Origin: Amycolatopsis sp. CA-126428
GTDB lineage: Bacteria; Actinomycetota; Actinomycetes; Mycobacteriales; Pseudonocardiaceae
Assembly: GCF_002904335.1 (NCBI RefSeq)
Contig: NZ_PPHF01000075.1
Coordinates: 1-64,000, forward strand
Reading direction: 5' to 3'
Length of the DNA: 64,000 nucleotides
Shown: positions 59,766 to 64,000 of the stretch, one piece after another
Numbering within the stretch: the first letter of the stretch is position 1
Layout: every line of letters starts with the position of its first letter
Translations under genes and position numbers: made by a program
Notes under the pieces: generated by a model
Told to the model about the DNA's origin: nothing
The model's input: the letters and a program-made list of their open reading frames with translations, nothing else
Database searches by the model: none

Positions 59766-61214
59766 GTGACCGGCGACTACGCGGTGATCGCGCTGTACAT
59801 CGCGGGGATGCTCGGGGTCGGCTGGTACGGCCTCCGGCTCGCGAAGACGAAGTCCGACTACCTGGTGGCCGGCCGGCGGCTGGGCTGGTTCATGTACTCC
59901 GGCACGATGTCGGCCGTCGTCCTCGGCGGCGCGTCCACGGTCGGCGGGGTGAAGCTCGGCTACACCTACGGCATCTCCGGGATGTGGCTGGTGGTCAGCA
60001 TCGGCGTCGGCATCCTCGTGCTGCACGCGCTGTTCGCCCGGCGGCTGGTGCGGCTGAAGGTCTACACCGTCGGCGAGATGCTCGACCTGCGCTACGGCGG
60101 CCGCACCAGCGCGGTGTCCGGCGTCGTCATGTGGGGCTACACCCTGATGCTGACGGTGACCTCGACGCTGGCCTTCGCGACGATCTTCAAGGTGCTCTTC
60201 GACCTGCCGAACTGGGCCGGGATCGCGGTCGGCGGCTCGATCGTCGTCCTCTACTCGGTGCTCGGCGGCATGTGGTCGATCACGCTCACCGACATCGCCC
60301 AGTTCGTCATCAAGACCATCGGCATCCTGGCGATCCTGCTGCCGGTCGCGATCAGCTCGGCCGGCGGCTTCTCCGGCATGAGCGAGAAGCTCGACGCGAG
60401 CTTCTTCAGCTTCACCTCGATCGGCACGGACACGATCATCACCTACTTCGTCATCTACACCTTCGGCCTGCTCATCGGCCAGGACATCTGGCAGCGCGTG
60501 TTCACCGCCCGCACGCCCGCGATCGCGACGTCCGGCGGCATCACGTCCGGTGTCTACTGCCTCGTCTACGGCCTGGCCGGTGCGCTGATCGGCACCGCCG
60601 CGCACGCGCTCTACCCGGACATCGCCAGCGCGCAGGACGCCTTCGCGACGATCGTCGAGCGGCTGCTGCCGACCGGCGTCCGCGGCCTGGTCCTGGCCGC
60701 CGCGCTCTCGGCGATGATGTCGACGGCGAGCGGCGCGCTGATCGCCTGCTCCACCACGACGACGTCCGACCTGCTCACCAAGCTGGGCCTCAAGAAGGGC
60801 GGCGAGGTCAGCCGCAACCGGCTCGCCACGCTCGTGCTCGGCCTGCTGGCCATCGGCATCGCGATGATCGTCGACGACGTCGTCAACGCGCTCACCATCG
60901 CCTACGACATCCTGGTCGGCGGCCTGCTCGTCGCGATCATCGGCGCCCTGTTCTGGAAGCGCGGCACCCGGCAGGGCGCGTACGCGTCGATGGTGGCCGG
61001 CACGCTCTCGGTCATCGCCTTCATGATCATCGACGGCGTCGAGGCCAACACCCCGATCTACTGGGGCCTCGGCGCGAGCCTGGTCGTCTACCTGGCGGTC
61101 AGCTTCGCGACGCCCCGCACGGCCGACTCGATCCTTTCCGTCTGGACCCGCCGCCTCGACGGCGACGACACCACCACCACCGAGACCCGGGAACAGGAGC
61201 CCACCAGTGCCTAA
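59766..61214 (+). CDS. sodium:solute symporter family transporter
   Basis: A 482-residue SSS-family transporter with about 13 hydrophobic segments. DYLVAGRRLGWFMYSGTMSAVVLGGASTVGG (adjacent pieces) is the family N-terminal signature and LVLAAALSAMMSTASGALIACST the sodium-site helix. It probably imports the substrate of the ureohydrolase encoded next, such as a guanidino acid, agmatine or a purine-derived compound (inference). GAGGA precedes the GTG at 59766. It overlaps the ureohydrolase gene by eight bases. Confidence 0.88.
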   Translation: MTGDYAVIALYIAGMLGVGWYGLRLAKTKSDYLVAGRRLGWFMYSGTMSAVVLGGASTVGGVKLGYTYGISGMWLVVSIGVGILVLHALFARRLVRLKVYTVGEMLDLRYGGRTSAVSGVVMWGYTLMLTVTSTLAFATIFKVLFDLPNWAGIAVGGSIVVLYSVLGGMWSITLTDIAQFVIKTIGILAILLPVAISSAGGFSGMSEKLDASFFSFTSIGTDTIITYFVIYTFGLLIGQDIWQRVFTARTPAIATSGGITSGVYCLVYGLAGALIGTAAHALYPDIASAQDAFATIVERLLPTGVRGLVLAAALSAMMSTASGALIACSTTTTSDLLTKLGLKKGGEVSRNRLATLVLGLLAIGIAMIVDDVVNALTIAYDILVGGLLVAIIGALFWKRGTRQGAYASMVAGTLSVIAFMIIDGVEANTPIYWGLGASLVVYLAVSFATPRTADSILSVWTRRLDGDDTTTTETREQEPTSA

Positions 61215-62151
61215 CATCGGACCCCTCGACTCGTCGCGCATCCCCCGGTTCGCCGGCTTCGCGACCTTCGCGCGGCTGCCGCGGATCGACCAGGTCGAGC
61301 GCGCCGACGTCGCCGTCGTCGGGGTGCCCTTCGACTCCGGGGTGTCCTACCGGCCCGGCGCGCGGTTCGGGCCAGCGGCCGTCCGCGAGGCGAGCCGGCT
61401 GCTGCGGCCGTACCACCCGGAGCTGGACGTCTCGCCGTTCGCCGAAAAGCAGGTCGTCGACGCCGGGGACATCGCGGTCAACCCGTTCAACATCGGCGAG
61501 GCGATCGAGACGCTGCAGCAGGAAGCCGAGGCGCTGCAGGCGGACGGGACGCGGCTGGTGACCGTCGGCGGCGACCACACCATCGCGCTGCCGCTGCTGC
61601 GGGCCGCGGCGAAGAGGCACGGACCCGTTGCGCTGCTGCACTTCGACGCCCACCTCGACACCTGGGACACCTACTTCGGCGAGCCGTACACGCACGGCAC
61701 GCCGTTCCGGCGAGCGTCGGAGGAAGGGATCCTCGACACGAGCGCGCTGTCGCACGTCGGGACGCGCGGGCCGCTCTACGGCAAGCGGGACCTCGAGGAG
61801 GACCGGCGGCTCGGCTTCGGCATCGTCACCTCCGGCGACGTCCTGCGCCGCGGCGTCGCCGAGACCGTCGACGCGCTGCGGCAGCGCATCGGCGACCGCC
61901 CGCTGTACGTCTCGGTCGACATCGACGTGCTCGACCCGGCCCACGCGCCCGGCACCGGCACCCCCGAAGCGGGCGGGATGACCAGCCGGGAGCTGCTGGA
62001 AATCCTGCGCGGGCTGCGCGACCTCAACCTGGTCGGCGCGGACGTCGTCGAGCTCGCGCCGGCTTACGACCACGCCGAGATCACCGCCATCGCGGCGTCC
62101 CACGTCGCCTACGACCTGGTGAGCCTGCTGACCTTGGGGAAGGGCGAATGA
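61207..62151 (+). CDS. agmatinase/guanidinobutyrase-type ureohydrolase
   Basis: A 314-residue arginase-superfamily enzyme that splits a guanidino group into urea and an amine. All dinuclear metal ligands are present: VTVGGDHTIALPLL, LLHFDAHLDTWDTYFG and YVSVDIDVLDPAHAPGTGTPE. The THGTPFRRA segment is common in agmatinases and guanidino-acid hydrolases; sequence alone does not separate agmatine, guanidinobutyrate, guanidinopropionate or guanidine. Neighbouring ThDP and aldehyde dehydrogenase genes favour guanidinobutyrate or a related acid. The GTG start overlaps the transporter; the stop overlaps the next ATG. Confidence 0.88.
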   Translation: MPNIGPLDSSRIPRFAGFATFARLPRIDQVERADVAVVGVPFDSGVSYRPGARFGPAAVREASRLLRPYHPELDVSPFAEKQVVDAGDIAVNPFNIGEAIETLQQEAEALQADGTRLVTVGGDHTIALPLLRAAAKRHGPVALLHFDAHLDTWDTYFGEPYTHGTPFRRASEEGILDTSALSHVGTRGPLYGKRDLEEDRRLGFGIVTSGDVLRRGVAETVDALRQRIGDRPLYVSVDIDVLDPAHAPGTGTPEAGGMTSRELLEILRGLRDLNLVGADVVELAPAYDHAEITAIAASHVAYDLVSLLTLGKGE

Positions 62152-63791
62152 CACGCATCGGCGGCGACGTCGTCGTCGAGACCCTGCGGGCGCTGGGCGC
62201 CGACACGGTGTTCGGCCTGCCGGGCCAGCACGCGCTGGGCCTGTTCGAGGCGCTGCGCCGGGCCGGCGACGTGCGGGTGATCAGCGGGCGGGTCGAGAAC
62301 AACCTCGCCTTCGCCGCCGACGGGCACGCCCGCGCGCGGCTCGCGGCGGCTCCGGACGGCCCGGTGCCGGTGACGCCACTGGTGGTCTCGACCGGCCCGG
62401 GCGCGTTGCTGACGCTGGCTTCGCTGCAGGAGTCCCGCGCGGCTTCGGTGCCGGTGCTCGGGATCTCCAGCCAGGTCCCGGTCGCCGGCCTCGGCGGCGG
62501 GCGGCACGGCTACCTGCACGAACTGCCCGACCAGCGGGCGAGCTTCCGGGACGTGGTGAAGTCGGTGCACGTCGTGCGCCGCGCGAGCCAGCTCCCGACG
62601 GCACTGCGGGAGGCGTGGACGTCGGCCGCGACCGCGCCCTACGGCCCGGTGTGGGTCGAAATCCCCCAGGACGTGCTGCTCGGGCCGGCCGGGCTGCCGC
62701 CGATCACGTCGGTGTCGGCCGCGCCCCCGGCGCTGGAACCGCTGCCGGAACTGGTCACCGAGGCCGCCCAGCTGCTGGCGGCGGCGTCGAACCCGGTGAT
62801 CCTCGCCGGCGGCGGCGCGCTGCGCTCGGGCGCGCACGCGGAGCTGCTGGCGTTGGCCGAGGCTTTGCGCGCACCGGTGATCTCGACGTTCGGCGGCAAG
62901 GGTGTCTTCCCGTGGGACCACGAGCTGTCCGGGCGGTCGTGGCTGGAGGACTGGCACACCACGGAGTTCCTCGCCGCCGCCGACGTGCTGCTCGTGCTCG
63001 GCTCCGGCCTCGGCGAGCTGTCCAGCAACTACCGCGAGTTCGCACCGCGCGGCCGGGTGATCCAGGTCGAGGCCGACCTCGGGAAGCTGGAGTCGAACTA
63101 CCCGGGCCTGGGCCTCCACGCCGACGTCCGGCGCACGCTGCAGGCGCTGCTGGAGTGGGTGCCGATGCGGGCGTCCGACGGCCGGGCCGAGCAGGCGGTT
63201 TCGGGGTTGCTCGCGCGGGTCGGGTCGCGATTGGACGGTCAGGACCTCGCCGTCGAGCGGAAGCTGATCGACGACATCCGGGCCGCGCTCCCCGACGGAA
63301 CCCAGACGTTCTGGGACATGACGATCGCGGCGTACTGGGCCTGGTCGGCGTGGAATCCCGAGGGCGCACCGATCCACACGGCACAGGGCGCGGGGGGCCT
63401 GGGTTTCGGGCTGCCGGGCGCGCTCGGCGGCGCCGTCACCGGTGGTCCCACGCTCGCCGTGTCCGGGGACGGCGGCGCGATGTACGGCATCACCGAGCTG
63501 GCCACGGCGGTCCAGCACGGCCTCGACATCACGTGGTTGATCATCGACGACGGCGGCTACGGCGTCCTGCGCGAGTACCTCACGGACGCGTTCGGCCAGA
63601 CGACGGCCACCGAGCTGGCCCGCCCCGACTTCGTGGCGCTGGCATCGTCCTTCGGCGTCCCCGCCCGGCTGTCGTCTTTGGACAAAGTGGGCACGGACCT
63701 GGCCGATGCGCTGCGCACACCCGGGCCGTCCGTCGTCGTCCTCCCCGCCGTGCTGAAGCTGTTCGCGCCGACCCACGTGGAGAAGGCATGA
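62148..63791 (+). CDS. thiamine-diphosphate enzyme, acetolactate-synthase-like
   Basis: A 547-residue ThDP enzyme. The activating glutamate is in SGRVENNLAFAADGHAR, VVSTGPGALLTLASLQE follows, a central domain includes GGGALRSGAHAELLALA, and the cofactor site is AVSGDGGAMYGITELATAV with IIDDGGYGVLREYL. The cofactor motif has DD where NN is usual. It is acetolactate-synthase-like but without a regulatory subunit gene, so it is more likely catabolic, acting on a 2-oxo acid from the guanidino substrate (inference). It overlaps both neighbours by four bases. Confidence 0.82.
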   Translation: MTRIGGDVVVETLRALGADTVFGLPGQHALGLFEALRRAGDVRVISGRVENNLAFAADGHARARLAAAPDGPVPVTPLVVSTGPGALLTLASLQESRAASVPVLGISSQVPVAGLGGGRHGYLHELPDQRASFRDVVKSVHVVRRASQLPTALREAWTSAATAPYGPVWVEIPQDVLLGPAGLPPITSVSAAPPALEPLPELVTEAAQLLAAASNPVILAGGGALRSGAHAELLALAEALRAPVISTFGGKGVFPWDHELSGRSWLEDWHTTEFLAAADVLLVLGSGLGELSSNYREFAPRGRVIQVEADLGKLESNYPGLGLHADVRRTLQALLEWVPMRASDGRAEQAVSGLLARVGSRLDGQDLAVERKLIDDIRAALPDGTQTFWDMTIAAYWAWSAWNPEGAPIHTAQGAGGLGFGLPGALGGAVTGGPTLAVSGDGGAMYGITELATAVQHGLDITWLIIDDGGYGVLREYLTDAFGQTTATELARPDFVALASSFGVPARLSSLDKVGTDLADALRTPGPSVVVLPAVLKLFAPTHVEKA

Positions 63792-64000
63792 CCCGCACAC
63801 TCGACCTGACCGACCCGGCGACGGGCGAAGTGTCCGGCACCAGCCCCATCGCCGACCAGTCCGATGTGGACGCAGCGCTGGAAGCGGCCGCGCAAGCGTT
63901 TGCGACCTGGCGGCGCAGCACCCCGGCCCAACGTCAGCTGGCCTTGCTGAAGATCGCGGACGCCCTCGAAGCCCGGGCTTCCGAGTTCGCGGACCTCGAA
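63788..64000 (+). CDS. aldehyde dehydrogenase, N-terminal part (runs off the window)
   Basis: The first 71 residues of an NAD(P)-dependent aldehyde dehydrogenase: DLTDPATGEVSGTSPIADQSDV, then ALEAAAQAFATWRRSTPAQR and LLKIADALEARASEFADLE, all typical of the family N-terminus. It overlaps the ThDP gene by four bases and is part of the same operon. In the context of a guanidino-acid hydrolase it could oxidise gamma-aminobutyraldehyde, guanidinobutyraldehyde or succinate semialdehyde. The catalytic cysteine lies beyond the window. Confidence 0.9.
   Translation, partial: MTRTLDLTDPATGEVSGTSPIADQSDVDAALEAAAQAFATWRRSTPAQRQLALLKIADALEARASEFADLE

Overview
The window is very GC-rich, densely packed bacterial chromosome. 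About 62 protein genes are supported. No rRNA, tRNA, CRISPR array, insertion sequence or prophage was seen. Near-universal G/C third positions, frequent GTG starts, leaderless-type promoters, the coproporphyrin branch of heme synthesis (ChdC/HemQ), ECF42-DGPF, DUF3000, DUF2630 and Asp23 operons, and split NHEJ enzymes (LigC and a stand-alone LigD-type polymerase) point to an actinomycete. A Pseudonocardiales genus such as Amycolatopsis is my best guess (inference, no search run).

Layout, left to right. 0-6.3 kb: an ArsR-type repressor with a palindromic operator, ornithine aminotransferase, a DUF2252 protein, a broken glycoside hydrolase, an amino-acid-oxidase-like flavoprotein, a PAP2 phosphatase and ZapE. 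6.3-10.4 kb: a RibD-like reductase and an ECF sigma factor leading an Asp23/Gls24-AmaP envelope operon. 10.4-16.2 kb: LigC, a lipoprotein hydrolase lacking its serine nucleophile, the ECF42-VOC-DGPF operon, DUF2630 and thioredoxin. 16.2-20.5 kb: the proline degradation pair with a divergent PucR-type regulator. 20.5-27.3 kb: assorted enzymes, the LigD-type polymerase, a Ser/Thr kinase without a normal start codon, and MsrB.

27.3-30.4 kb is the most interesting locus. Two paralogous TIGR04222-type membrane proteins carry Gly/Ser/Cys-rich tails and overlap a DUF692/MNIO oxidase gene and a small partner gene. This looks like a membrane-anchored RiPP-like modification cassette. 30.4-35.0 kb holds overlapping hemE, cgoX, chdC and a CaiB-type gene. 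35.0-38.4 kb holds DUF3000, a roughly 780-bp leader, an orphan NarL-type regulator and RNase D. 38.5-47.5 kb is a guanidine (or urea) assimilation operon: permease, two DUF1989 proteins, a biotin carboxylase and allophanate hydrolase, with a divergent TetR regulator. 47.5-53.5 kb: an orphan DegT aminotransferase, a membrane protein, beta-oxidation fadA-fadB and an FtsX-like small protein. 53.5-58.1 kb: a Tat-exported PHP hydrolase, an esterase and a two-component system. 58.1-64 kb: a PucR regulator divergent from a symporter, ureohydrolase, ThDP enzyme and aldehyde dehydrogenase; the last gene runs off the window.

Several DNA-level patterns are not explained by the genes. Arrays with an exact 21-bp period fill gene ends at three places. 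A 13-bp interrupted palindrome, GTCCA-N3-TGGAC, recurs inside unrelated coding regions in one codon phase and forces otherwise avoided codons. There is a 46-bp near-perfect palindrome and a two-copy GC-rich intergenic element. Many genes have a TANNNT box 6-8 bases before the start codon.
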